DNA of 64,000 bases, from contig METK01000017.1 in the NCBI GenBank assembly GCA_001771315.1, positions 17,024-81,023 of the forward strand, read 5' to 3'. The stretch's first letter is position 1. Each line of letters opens with the position of its first letter. The notes below the pieces were generated by a model, which worked only from the letters and a program-made list of their open reading frames with translations, searched no databases and had not been told where the DNA came from. Below, piece by piece: positions 51,697-62,015 of this stretch. This DNA comes from a candidate division TM6 bacterium RIFCSPHIGHO2_12_FULL_36_22. GTDB lineage: Bacteria; Babelota; Babeliae; Babelales; UBA12409. Position numbers and translations under genes: made by a program.

Positions 51697-53049
51697 CTAT
51701 GCAAATTCTCTGACTGTGCAGCTATCGCAATTGGTAGGATTGATTTTTTCTTGTTCGATAATGGCGTCATACCTTTCTTCAACAAAGGATTGAATGCCTG
51801 CAAGAAGTCTATCTACCTCTTCAGGAGTATTATAGAAATAGAAGCTGCAGCGAATGCTTGAAGGATAGTTAAGGCGAAGAGCGAGTAAGTGAGCACAGTG
51901 TTTACTGGTACGAACGGCAATATTGAAATTCTTGTCTAAGTACTCAGCAAGATACTTCGCAGGGATGCATTTAAGGTTGAAAGCTACAGCGTGTCCTTCT
52001 CGTCTTAATTGTTCTTTTGGTCCAAGAATATCAACGACTGGTATCTGTTCAAGGCCATCTATTAAACGTGCACACAATGAAGCTAAATATTCTTTGATTG
52101 GTTGAGTAAATACTTTTTCAGTTAAATAATCGATGGCTGCACCAAGTCCTATTGCTTGAACGATTGGAGGGGTGCCAGCTTCAAGACCTTCTGGTGCAGG
52201 ATGATAGATTGTATTTTCGAATGGTAATTGTACTTTATCAGCCATACCACCACCCCATTGGTATGCTGGAATTGAATCGATAAGATCCTTTTTTATATAA
52301 AGAACGCCAATGCCAGTAGGAGCAAGCATCTTGTGGCCAGAAAATACAAGAAAATCCATGTCCAAAGCTTTGACATCTATTCTTTCATATGGAACAGACT
52401 GTGCGCCATCAATCAGTACCTTAGCTCCAACTGCATGAGCAGCTGCTATAATTTTTTCAATAGGATTTGTTGTACCAATGGCATTTGATGTATGAAGGCA
52501 GGAAACAAGTTTAGTTTTAGGTGTTATTAAACGCACCATAGATTCAAGATCAAGATAGCCTTCTTGTGTAACTTCAATAAGTTTGAGTACGAGGTTTTTA
52601 CGTTGTGCAAGCATTGCCCAAGGAAGCAGATTGGAATTGTGTTCCATTTCAGTAACAACAATTTCATCACCAGATTGAAGAAATTTCTCTCCCCATGTTG
52701 ATGCAATAAAGTTGATACCTTCAGTTGAACCGTTAGTAAATACAATTTCATTTGTATTAGCGTTTAAGAAATTTGCTACAGTTATTCGTGCTTTTTCATA
52801 TAGCCGTGTTGCTTTGAGACTTAAGGTATAATCTCCACGATGGATATTAGCACTTGCATAACGGTATGTATCACTAATCGTATCAATAACTTGGTTTGGT
52901 TTTTGTGACGTTGCACCACTATCTAAAAATGCTAACTGTTTATTATCTTTTTTTTGATATAAGACAGGAAAATCTTCTCTATGGCAGTTGAATTCTGCGT
53001 ATGCACTTATACTTAAAGTATATCCTATTATCAGTCCAATTTTTTTCAC
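51697..53049 (-). CDS. SufS/CsdA-type cysteine desulfurase with signal peptide
   Basis: This 450-residue PLP enzyme matches group II cysteine desulfurases, which take sulfur from cysteine for Fe-S clusters. MEHNSNLLPW carries His137, DGAQS holds Asp214, and SGHKMLAPTGIG contains the Schiff-base Lys240. RTSKHCAH supplies Arg380 and the persulfide Cys385. Oddly, the protein starts with a clean signal peptide (KKIGLIIGYTLSISAYA, cleavage after AYA) on a GTG codon that has AAAAAGGAG at six bases. No sufBCD genes are adjacent. Export of such an enzyme is unexpected, and a role outside Fe-S assembly is possible. Confidence 0.9.
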   Translation of the reverse strand: MKKIGLIIGYTLSISAYAEFNCHREDFPVLYQKKDNKQLAFLDSGATSQKPNQVIDTISDTYRYASANIHRGDYTLSLKATRLYEKARITVANFLNANTNEIVFTNGSTEGINFIASTWGEKFLQSGDEIVVTEMEHNSNLLPWAMLAQRKNLVLKLIEVTQEGYLDLESMVRLITPKTKLVSCLHTSNAIGTTNPIEKIIAAAHAVGAKVLIDGAQSVPYERIDVKALDMDFLVFSGHKMLAPTGIGVLYIKKDLIDSIPAYQWGGGMADKVQLPFENTIYHPAPEGLEAGTPPIVQAIGLGAAIDYLTEKVFTQPIKEYLASLCARLIDGLEQIPVVDILGPKEQLRREGHAVAFNLKCIPAKYLAEYLDKNFNIAVRTSKHCAHLLALRLNYPSSIRCSFYFYNTPEEVDRLLAGIQSFVEERYDAIIEQEKINPTNCDSCTVREFA

Positions 53050-53152
53050 ATTATCTCCTTTTTAAGATTACAAAATAAGTTATCTTGATCGATAGTTTAG
53101 TATGATTTAAATTACGTGTAAATTGTATAAGTTTTTGTGTAATTATAGGAAA

Positions 53153-53803
53153 TTAATTGATTAATGTATTAAGTTTGTGTAGTTCCATTAAAGGATCTGG
53201 TGTATTAAAGATGCCAGAACCTACAACAAATGAATCAACGCCAAGATGCGCAAGTTCTTGAATATTGTTGCTATTAATGCCACCATCCATACAAATATCA
53301 AAGGTTAGATTGTATTCTTGGCGGTATGCTACTAGTGCACGTGCTTTCTTTATAGTTTCAGGTATGAATGATTGTCCTGAAAAACCAGCTTTGACTGACA
53401 TGATGACAACCTGATCTAATGTCTTTATATAGGGATAAATCTTTTCAAGAGAAATGTCAGGATTAATTGCAATACTGACAAGAAGGTCTTTTTTTTTGAT
53501 AGCATTGAGCATGTGAGGAATGTCTTGCATGCTTGCATATTGAATGGAGAGAATATCTCCTTTTTTGAGTTTAACTTGATCGAGAAATTCAAAAGGGTTA
53601 TCAATCATTAAGTGTACAAATAGTTGCTTGGTTGTAACACGGGCAACCTCATTAACAAAGCTTGCGCCAAATGTAAGATTGGGAACAAAGTGATTATCCA
53701 TTACATCAAGATGAAAACCAGCACAATATTGTTCAAGTTTTTCTATCTCTTGCTTGGCTTCTAGTAGTTTAGCGGCTATTAATGATGGATAAATTTTCTT
53801 CAT
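53153..53803 (-). CDS. rpe: Ribulose-phosphate 3-epimerase
   Basis: Rpe interconverts ribulose-5-P and xylulose-5-P in the pentose phosphate pathway. The 216-residue TIM barrel has HLDVMDNHFVPNLTFG (metal-binding His and Asp), then VHLMIDNP, MSVKAGFSGQSF and ICMDGGINSNNI with the catalytic Asp. SLIAAKLL starts the first strand, in place of the usual SILSADF. Length is normal. Together with the transaldolase-like gene at 24439 it supports a non-oxidative pentose pathway. Confidence 0.95.
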   Translation of the reverse strand: MKKIYPSLIAAKLLEAKQEIEKLEQYCAGFHLDVMDNHFVPNLTFGASFVNEVARVTTKQLFVHLMIDNPFEFLDQVKLKKGDILSIQYASMQDIPHMLNAIKKKDLLVSIAINPDISLEKIYPYIKTLDQVVIMSVKAGFSGQSFIPETIKKARALVAYRQEYNLTFDICMDGGINSNNIQELAHLGVDSFVVGSGIFNTPDPLMELHKLNTLIN

Positions 53804-53930
53804 TTTTTATCCTTTTTTAAATTCCAAATAGAAGTCAAATTATAAAAAAAAAATAATTTTCTGAATGTGTTGACAGAGTCTATTTTTCTATGGTAAAAAA
53901 GAGTGATATATATAGTCCAGTAAAAAGTTT

Positions 53931-53942
53931 TTTCATATGAAA
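53931..53942. repeat. Perfect 12-bp palindrome
   Basis: TTTCATATGAAA is a perfect palindrome 143 bases before the ATG at 54085, in a region with promoter-like TTGACA (53870-53875). A regulator site is possible; by chance alone such a short palindrome is not rare. Confidence 0.3.
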
Positions 53943-54084
53943 TGAGCTTTGTACTCGGGTTATAACATGATAAAATTGGAATTAAAAATTCTGATGTAAA
54001 GGTTACACAATGTTTGAATGGGGGAAAGTAGAAAGGGAATTTAAATTGAAGAATGTATCAAAAGAAAACAAGGAAGGAAACAAG

Positions 54085-54711
54085 ATGAAAATTAGAGGTT
54101 TGCTTGCAGTCGGATTACTACTAGCAGGTTCTTCATGTGTTGCTGCTGGACCAGAAGGGACAAAGAAAAATATTGTAGTACGTACGGTTAAAGGTACATA
54201 TAATAGTGCATCTAATGGTGTTACTGGTGCATGGGGTTATGCCAAAGACAATAAAGTTCGTACTGCAGTTGGATTAAGTGGTGCTGGTTTAATATTTGTG
54301 AAGCGTGATGCCATTATTGGCGCCGGTGTAGAATTGAAGGATACTGTTTTAGGAATGGATCGTGGTAAGCAAGGTGCTTTACTTCTTTTGGGTGCTGCTG
54401 GATATGCTGCATGTAAAGCTAACCGCAACTCTCAAGCTGCATTGGCAGAAATTAAAGCTATTAGAGAAGAACTTACTACAATTGGTGGTAAAGTTGATGA
54501 TTTAACAGTAATTGTTGGTAATATTAATTCTGTTTCTGCTGATGATTTAGCAACAGCTCTTAATGCCAATGAGATTCGCACACGTACAATTTTTGCAGCT
54601 CTGAAAGCGCAAAACCCTAAAGGAACTAAGAAAATATTTGCAGCTGCTGAAGAACAGCTTGCGACTATGGGTAAATCTTCTGCAGATCTATCTGGTGATG
54701 AAGGTAACTAA
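54085..54711 (+). CDS. Secreted/membrane protein of unknown function
   Basis: The ATG at 54085 follows AAGGAAGGAAAC; an upstream in-frame ATG at 54010 is unlikely. The 208-residue product has a signal peptide (KIRGLLAVGLLLAGSSCVAA). Two short hydrophobic segments follow (TAVGLSGAGLIFV and GALLLLGAAGYAACKA), then a polar helical C-terminal half rich in Ala, Asp and Thr (about residues 115-208). A GAAA-loop terminator lies 35 bases after the stop. A perfect palindrome (53931-53942) lies in its upstream region. No domain is recognised. Confidence 0.6.
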   Translation: MKIRGLLAVGLLLAGSSCVAAGPEGTKKNIVVRTVKGTYNSASNGVTGAWGYAKDNKVRTAVGLSGAGLIFVKRDAIIGAGVELKDTVLGMDRGKQGALLLLGAAGYAACKANRNSQAALAEIKAIREELTTIGGKVDDLTVIVGNINSVSADDLATALNANEIRTRTIFAALKAQNPKGTKKIFAAAEEQLATMGKSSADLSGDEGN

Positions 54712-54746
54712 AAATAAGTTTTACTTTTCATAGTATGAATTTAGAG

Positions 54747-54775
54747 TGGTCCCTGGAAACAGGGACCATTTTTTT
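54747..54775 (+). terminator. Intrinsic terminator with GAAA tetraloop
   Basis: TGGTCCCTG (54747-54755) pairs perfectly with CAGGGACCA (54760-54768) around GAAA, followed by a T-run to 54775. Confidence 0.92.
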
Positions 54776-54878
54776 ATGCTTTATAATAGCTTTGATGTCC
54801 TTCTATTAAAAGAAGCATTTTTTTGATATGCTACATCATAATCTATGGTATATTTCAAGCATAAATGTAAGGGAAGAT

Positions 54879-55340
54879 ATGTCTGTTGATGCGATCAAAG
54901 TTGGAATGATTATTGTTATGGAACCCGATCTTGAAAAGTCAGTTAAGTTTTTTAAGGATCTAGGTTTTCCTCTTAAGTTTCACCTCGAAGAAAAATGGGC
55001 AGAGTTTGCTATTGGTGATGTTAAGATGGGTCTTTGTCCAACAAGCAGTGAAGTAATTGAGCATCATACTGGCGTTATTTTAGAAGTTCCTGATGTTAGA
55101 AAGACATTTGAAGAATTCAAAGCGCATGGTGTAGAGTTTGTTAAGGAACCGTTTGAGGCAGTGCATGGTATCATGTGCTCATTTAAAGATCCAGGTGGAA
55201 ATATCTTTGACCTTTACCAACCAACACCGGAAAAAGTTCAAGAAATGATCAAGAAGATGCAAGAGCAAGAAGCCGCAGGCAAGCCTATTGATTTGCAAGA
55301 TTTCGAACCATCTTCATCTGATACAGATTCTGAAGCGTAA
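54879..55340 (+). CDS. VOC (glyoxalase/bleomycin-resistance) superfamily protein
   Basis: The ATG at 54879 follows AAGGGAAG and gives 153 residues. The protein shows the VOC beta-alpha-beta-beta-beta pattern: KVGMIIVMEPDLEKSVKFFKDLGFPLKF, then AEFAIGDVKMGLCP, and later the second repeat ending FKDPGGNIFDLYQPTP. The final segment is the usual metal-ligand strand. A Glu/Lys-rich tail follows. VOC proteins include glyoxalases, dioxygenases and resistance proteins, and the reaction here is unknown. It lies between a terminator and the groES promoter, so it is probably monocistronic. Confidence 0.8.
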   Translation: MSVDAIKVGMIIVMEPDLEKSVKFFKDLGFPLKFHLEEKWAEFAIGDVKMGLCPTSSEVIEHHTGVILEVPDVRKTFEEFKAHGVEFVKEPFEAVHGIMCSFKDPGGNIFDLYQPTPEKVQEMIKKMQEQEAAGKPIDLQDFEPSSSDTDSEA

Positions 55341-55532
55341 AAATTCGCTATATTTTTGATGTCTCTAGAGAACAAACTGAAGAGCTCTCAAGTCTTTGCA
55401 TGAGAATTTAAAATCATGCTTTAGGGGGCAAATTTGGTATTTTAAGTTATTTAAATGTTTGAGTAATCCTTTGTAAAAAAAGCTTTGTTTTATTTTTCAT
55501 AAAATCTGAGTGGGTTTCTATCAGATTATAAT

Positions 55533-55561
55533 TTGCAGCTTTAGAAACAATGGGTTATACT
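55533..55561 (+). promoter_or_regulatory. Promoter of groES-groEL
   Basis: TTGCAG (55533-55538) and TATACT (55556-55561) are 17 bases apart, 47 bases before the groES ATG. No CIRCE inverted repeat is visible, so HrcA control is not supported by this sequence. Confidence 0.65.
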
Positions 55562-55608
55562 ACAGTAAAGTTGGTAGAAATATTAAATGAATATATAAGG
55601 GGAATTTT

Positions 55609-57551
<1,943 letters not shown>

Positions 57552-57560
57552 AAAAAGAAA

Positions 57561-57586
57561 AAGCCCCGAGAAATCGGGGCTTTTTT
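57561..57586 (+). terminator. Intrinsic terminator after groEL
   Basis: AAGCCCCGA (57561-57569) pairs perfectly with TCGGGGCTT (57574-57582) around GAAA, followed by a T-run to 57586. Confidence 0.93.
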
Positions 57587-57735
57587 ATTGGTCAAAAACT
57601 ATGAGATATTGAGAATTTCAGATTGGATTGCTTGTTGTTCTATGCATACTTTAATTTTTTTTGTAGGTAGTATCTTCAGTTCTATTTTTGATAGCAAGTA
57701 TCTTGAAAAACATCATATTAAAATTTCTTAAACCA

Positions 57736-57765
57736 TTGCATTAAGAATAGATGTGATGCTAGTAT
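57736..57765 (+). promoter_or_regulatory. Candidate promoter for the 57806 gene
   Basis: TTGCAT (57736-57741) and TAGTAT (57760-57765) are 18 bases apart, with a TGC extension directly before the -10 box. Confidence 0.45.
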
Positions 57766-57805
57766 ATTCAATAGAAATTTTTACAGTTTGTACATAGGGG
57801 GAACT

Positions 57806-58462
57806 ATGAGAAAATTGTTATTGCTAGGTATGCTAGTATCATCATGTGTTTATGCACAACATCGTCAGGATATACCCGAGATTGCATGGGCATTACAGCA
57901 TATTGATAGAGAGCTTAACAAGGTAGCTGGGTATATAAATAATATAGATATACAAGAGTGGATTCCAATGATGTTAGATTTACCATTGCAGACAACGCAA
58001 GAAAAAATTGCTGCTCAAAGCAAAATTCTGACAGGACTTTCCAAGGATGCTGAAGTGTTCGAGCGTGCATCAAAAAGAAGTATAGAGCAAGATTATTTGA
58101 ACACCATGTTTCGTACATTGGCTCCGAAGGTAAGCATCAAAACAGAGGGTGAATGGGAAGATATACAAGTTGGGCCTACATATATGGAGCTGCAAGATAT
58201 AGACAAAATAGTATGTGATAAGCTAAAGCCCCTTGAAAGTAAATTGCAACCATTATTAGTTCAGTCACAAAAAAATCTAAAGGATGGAATTGTAGTTCTT
58301 AACCTTCAATATGAACAAGCGACCTGGGCGGAACGAGCAGCACAATTACTTCGCGGTAATTTGCCTCAACAGCTAAAAGATCTGCTGAACAATTATGTTG
58401 CTATATTAAATCGTTTGAATATTGCTATTAAGAAAATTAAAGGATTACTAGCATGCGCATAA
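57806..58462 (+). CDS. Secreted helical protein of unknown function
   Basis: The ATG at 57806 follows AGGGGGAAC and gives 218 residues. The signal peptide is RKLLLLGMLVSSCVYA, with a plausible cleavage after VYA. The mature part is predicted all-helical (IAWALQHIDRELNKVAGYIN, later LKPLESKLQPLLVQSQKNL) with amphipathic spacing, ending in a basic helix. It has its own promoter candidate and converges on the 58486 gene. I recognise no domain. Confidence 0.6.
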   Translation: MRKLLLLGMLVSSCVYAQHRQDIPEIAWALQHIDRELNKVAGYINNIDIQEWIPMMLDLPLQTTQEKIAAQSKILTGLSKDAEVFERASKRSIEQDYLNTMFRTLAPKVSIKTEGEWEDIQVGPTYMELQDIDKIVCDKLKPLESKLQPLLVQSQKNLKDGIVVLNLQYEQATWAERAAQLLRGNLPQQLKDLLNNYVAILNRLNIAIKKIKGLLACA

Positions 58463-58485
58463 CAGTCAAAAGAATTATACAGATA

Positions 58486-59067
58486 TTATAAATTATTTTG
58501 AGCTAACATTTGTCTTAATTGTACAGCGACTGTTTGATTATTTGGATCTTGTTGGAGTGTTGTATGTAGCGCTTGTAGAGTTCTTATTCTGCGGGTTAAC
58601 ATTGTTTTTTCCATAGAATCTTCGTTGAGCCCTTTGGCAGTATTAACTTTTTTTTGAAGTTCTTCCAGGGTTGTATTGACTTTTTCTTCATCTTCTTCGC
58701 TGTCCCAAGGAAGAGAAGGTTCATCTCTTTCTTCAAGGTTTATAGAAAAACCATGGGCGTCAACGATAGCTAATTTATCATCATCATTACCATCATTAAT
58801 ACTTTCATTATCACAAGCTGATCGAGATTTTCTTGAATAGTCCTGATCTGTTGAGCTTTCTAAATCGTTGCTTGAGCCAGCAAGGCAAAGAGTACTATTA
58901 TGCCTACTAATATTTTCACTACCACAAGCTGACAGCACGGGAGTATGTCTTAAATAATATTCATATCTTATTAAGGCTTCATCATCACTGCCTGAGTCAC
59001 TAAAAGCACCTCCGAATAAACAATTGTAACCGCATAAAAGAATAGAAAGTAGTATAAATTTCTTCAT
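58486..59067 (-). CDS. Secreted acidic protein of unknown function
   Basis: The 193-residue product has a signal peptide (MKKFILLSILLCGYNCLFGG). The mature N-terminal half is strongly acidic and rich in Ser and Asp (SDSGSDDEALIRYEYYLRH; DNESINDGNDDDKLAIVDA), which suggests disorder. The C-terminal 70 residues are helical (TTLEELQKKVNTAKGLNED; RIRTLQALHTTLQQDPNN). It lies downstream of the second Cys-rich barrel gene with 62 bases between and may share its transcript. Function unknown. Confidence 0.6.
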   Translation of the reverse strand: MKKFILLSILLCGYNCLFGGAFSDSGSDDEALIRYEYYLRHTPVLSACGSENISRHNSTLCLAGSSNDLESSTDQDYSRKSRSACDNESINDGNDDDKLAIVDAHGFSINLEERDEPSLPWDSEEDEEKVNTTLEELQKKVNTAKGLNEDSMEKTMLTRRIRTLQALHTTLQQDPNNQTVAVQLRQMLAQNNL

Positions 59068-59129
59068 AAAATACCTTATGTTTTTATTATAAATTTATAT
59101 ATAGTTTATCTATTTAAATATTTTTTGCA

Positions 59130-60575
59130 TTAAAAAGATGCACCGAGCTTTACCCACCAGCCCCAATTGGATAGGGTACAGTTTTTATGAGCATACTCAA
59201 AAAAACCACCAATGAAGGCAAATCCTTTTACACCGGAGCATGATTGACTAGTAACTCCAACAGCACCTTGTGCAAATTGTGACAGTGTTGCACGAGCGGC
59301 GCCAGATTTGAAGTTTAAGTCATTGGCTGTAATTGGTATAAAGGTCGAGTCATTAGCAGCTTGAAAGTTTATTGCACTACCACTTGCAGAGTTGCCAACT
59401 ACGGTACCATTAGGGAGTGTTGTGGTGCCTGTACCAGCAATACCATATTCTTCTTTCCACTCGTGTTTCAATTTGATGTGTTCATCACCATGTGTCCATA
59501 ATCCATAAGACATTTCGGTATCCAAGCAGCGGTATTTGAATCGCATACCAGCGGCTATGGTAACAAGGTTATATGGAGATATTTTTACTTTTGGGGATAG
59601 GACGTTGATGCCTGGAATATTTGTTTCACCATTTGTTCTATTAAGCAAGAGATATCGAGTCCATGGCTTATTATATAAATCTACAGAGCGATGTTTTGTG
59701 TTGGAAAAGAGAAATATAGATTCTGCATCAAAGAATGCTGCAACGATTGCTTCAGAATTACATGGACTCAAAGGCATTTGGATATTAACCTGACTTCCCC
59801 AACCAACGTGGCCGTTGAAGCCTCGATATGCTTCAAAGATTGAATTGGAATTTATACCACCTTGACCAGGGATTGAAACGTACGTAGAAAATCCAAATTG
59901 CCAGTCACCACGATCAATAAACCGGGTTCCGAATGAGAATCGGGTTTCAGCAAGACCAGAACTTTCAGTTTTTTCTGTAAATTTGCCATAGCACCAAGTG
60001 TCAGGATCTAAAGCCTGCTTAATGGTGGCAGGTGTAGTGTTATATGTTTGTGCAATTGATTGCTGAAAATTGATTTCGTTTTTTACATCATTAAAAACGC
60101 CAGAGATTCCAATCCACATTCTTCTAAAAAAGCACCAAGGAACAAGATTTTTCAATGAAACTTTATATTGTAGGATAGCGCCTTGTTGTAGTTGTTCTGG
60201 TTTGATGCAAAAAGAGCCAGAAAAATTATTTGGTAAGCCTATCCATTCAGCACGAATATCACGATTATTTGGATTTGCTGGGGTTCCAATAGCGTTATCA
60301 CCTTTAACTGTCATATTATTTTTACCGTCGATAAAAAAGTATGTGACATTTTTATTGTTTTTCATGCTGTGTTGACGATAAGGAATTAATTGTAGTGCAT
60401 TATTTTTACAACCTTGATCAAATGCATAGTTATGCCAACCGGCTTGCCACATTGCTATATTGAAAAATGCTGGCCGAGTATACATAAATGATTGTGAAAA
60501 TCTATTCTCAAATGCCGAAATAAAAGATGGGATACTGATAAGTAAAATCAGTATTTTATATCGGTAACATTCCAT
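59130..60575 (-). CDS. Cys-containing outer-membrane barrel-like protein, paralogue of 19680
   Basis: The 481-residue product has a signal peptide (about residues 1-21) and alternating aromatic strands without transmembrane helices. It ends SNWGWWVKLGASF, a barrel-type C-terminus. It shares blocks with the 528-residue protein at 19680-21266: LFSNTKHRSVDLYNKPWTRY against LFSNCQKRSYDLKGKPWSRY, YRC followed by a strand, and the final strand. I count about eight cysteines in the mature part. A promoter candidate with an extended -10 box lies at 60611-60640. It probably forms, with its paralogue, a porin-like family. Confidence 0.7.
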   Translation of the reverse strand: MECYRYKILILLISIPSFISAFENRFSQSFMYTRPAFFNIAMWQAGWHNYAFDQGCKNNALQLIPYRQHSMKNNKNVTYFFIDGKNNMTVKGDNAIGTPANPNNRDIRAEWIGLPNNFSGSFCIKPEQLQQGAILQYKVSLKNLVPWCFFRRMWIGISGVFNDVKNEINFQQSIAQTYNTTPATIKQALDPDTWCYGKFTEKTESSGLAETRFSFGTRFIDRGDWQFGFSTYVSIPGQGGINSNSIFEAYRGFNGHVGWGSQVNIQMPLSPCNSEAIVAAFFDAESIFLFSNTKHRSVDLYNKPWTRYLLLNRTNGETNIPGINVLSPKVKISPYNLVTIAAGMRFKYRCLDTEMSYGLWTHGDEHIKLKHEWKEEYGIAGTGTTTLPNGTVVGNSASGSAINFQAANDSTFIPITANDLNFKSGAARATLSQFAQGAVGVTSQSCSGVKGFAFIGGFFEYAHKNCTLSNWGWWVKLGASF

Positions 60576-60610
60576 TACAATTTCCTTTTAATCTATAATC
60601 AGTTTCTGAC

Positions 60611-60640
60611 AGTATAGCAGATACCATTGAAATGTGATAA
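60611..60640 (-). promoter_or_regulatory. Candidate promoter of the 59130-60575 gene
   Basis: On the minus strand TTATCA (60640-60635) and TATACT (60616-60611) are 18 bases apart, with TGC directly before the -10 box. Confidence 0.5.
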
Positions 60641-60681
60641 CGTGTTGAGATTATGACAGGTTTTAGTGAAAGACAAGTCTT

Positions 60682-61128
60682 ATGCAAAAAAATAGACTGA
60701 TCTTATTATTGTTCTTATCTTCAAATATATACACTATGGACTATTCTACAAAATTACAAGAAGTTGGTAAAAATGTTATAGGTTGGGTAAAAAATAGTGA
60801 TTCATCATATTTAGAAAAAGGTACGCAAGTTGTTCATGCGTATGGCTATTATGCTGGTGGTACCTGTAATTTTCTTGGACAACAATTAATGCGTTATCAG
60901 TCTTCTGATAAACGTATTGCCGGGATTGCAGGACAGCTAAGTAGGCTGTTACAAGTACATGGAAGCTATGTCCAACACAAAGCACCAACGTGGCAATTAA
61001 TAGTTCACGCATACATTACCTATCGAATTATGCGTGAAACATGGCGGTATGGTCAACATATGACCGGTCTTATCTTTAGAAATAAACAACCAATTGATGA
61101 GCAAGAGGAAGTGATTATTCAGCCTTAG
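60682..61128 (+). CDS. Small secreted protein of unknown function
   Basis: The 148-residue product has a short signal-like N-terminus (NRLILLLFLSSNIYTM). The mature part has a Tyr/Gly-rich region (AYGYYAGGTCNFLGQQLMRY) and several amphipathic helices, ending with an acidic/Gln tail. The stop overlaps the convergent aldolase gene by 14 bases. The ribosome site before the ATG is weak (AAGTCTT). No domain is recognised. Confidence 0.5.
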   Translation: MQKNRLILLLFLSSNIYTMDYSTKLQEVGKNVIGWVKNSDSSYLEKGTQVVHAYGYYAGGTCNFLGQQLMRYQSSDKRIAGIAGQLSRLLQVHGSYVQHKAPTWQLIVHAYITYRIMRETWRYGQHMTGLIFRNKQPIDEQEEVIIQP

Positions 61129-61987
61129 ATCCATAGATAATTTTAGCAATAGCTTGCGCAAGAATTTTTGCCTCTGCAAGTGAATATTGATAAAGATTTC
61201 TTCCAACAGCGATACCATCTGTATGTCCAAGAGATAGTTGATCCTGTATTCCCTTTAAAAACTTTTTTGGTTCAATACGTTTACCACCAGAACAAATAAC
61301 CTTTGTATTACCTGCAGCTTGAACAGCTATCTGTAATGCTTTACCAACGTTTTGTGCTTTAGGTACCTTGATTTTTACAAAATCAGCACCAATAGCATTA
61401 GCAACACCAGCTGCACCAGCAATCAAGTTTGGATCTTGATCATTTTTTACAGTAATACCACGTGGATACATCCAAATGACTGCAATCATACCATATTGGT
61501 GTGCCGTGTAGATTGCTTGTGCTGCTTCACGTAACATTGCGCCCTCATATTCACTGCCAAGGTAGATTGTATAGCCAATGCCTCGAATATGAAGTCCGGA
61601 TTCTTGTTTCAGCTTTACTACCTGTTCTACTGACCACAAGGAACGACTGAGCGGATCTTTTGGTGGGGGAGGTGTTAGATAGGATTTGCTATTAAGCTTT
61701 GCAAGGTAATTAACGTTTGGAAATTTTTTGCCGTACCGTGCAATTAATCCAAGCTGAGTCGCAAATACTCCCGTATCACCGGTTGCAGCAATTTGAAAAA
61801 GATGTTCGGGAAAGTTGATTGCTGGAGATAATCCATTGCCATAAAAATTGTCATTGAGATGTTCTATTTTTTGGTCACCAGCAAAGAGGAACAATTTTTC
61901 AGTTCCCTTAGTGATTGCATTATAGTTATCCGTAAATTCTTTTTCCATTGTTGCAGGTACATCTGCTGGGATAAAGACCGTCGGCAT
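61115..61987 (-). CDS. Class I fructose-bisphosphate aldolase (FbaB/DhnA type)
   Basis: This 290-residue TIM-barrel aldolase belongs to the archaeal/FbaB-like class I group, which uses a Schiff-base lysine. The segment FLFAGDQKIEHLND fits its phosphate-binding beginning, and GADFVKIKVPK carries the probable catalytic Lys. VICSGGKRIEPKKFL and DGIAVGRNLYQ are the C-terminal phosphate loops of the family. It would connect fructose-1,6-bisphosphate with triose phosphates. DeoC/Lsr-type aldolases share the fold, so the substrate is not fully certain. It lies 28 bases downstream of ftsI and may be co-transcribed. Confidence 0.85.
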   Translation of the reverse strand: MPTVFIPADVPATMEKEFTDNYNAITKGTEKLFLFAGDQKIEHLNDNFYGNGLSPAINFPEHLFQIAATGDTGVFATQLGLIARYGKKFPNVNYLAKLNSKSYLTPPPPKDPLSRSLWSVEQVVKLKQESGLHIRGIGYTIYLGSEYEGAMLREAAQAIYTAHQYGMIAVIWMYPRGITVKNDQDPNLIAGAAGVANAIGADFVKIKVPKAQNVGKALQIAVQAAGNTKVICSGGKRIEPKKFLKGIQDQLSLGHTDGIAVGRNLYQYSLAEAKILAQAIAKIIYGSKAE

Positions 61988-62015
61988 AGCTTTTTCTTTC
62001 TTTGCTTAACTTTAA

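Noticed and set aside
55341..55608. CIRCE element for HrcA control upstream of groES
   Set aside because: No TTAGCACTC/GAGTGCTAA arms are present in either orientation.
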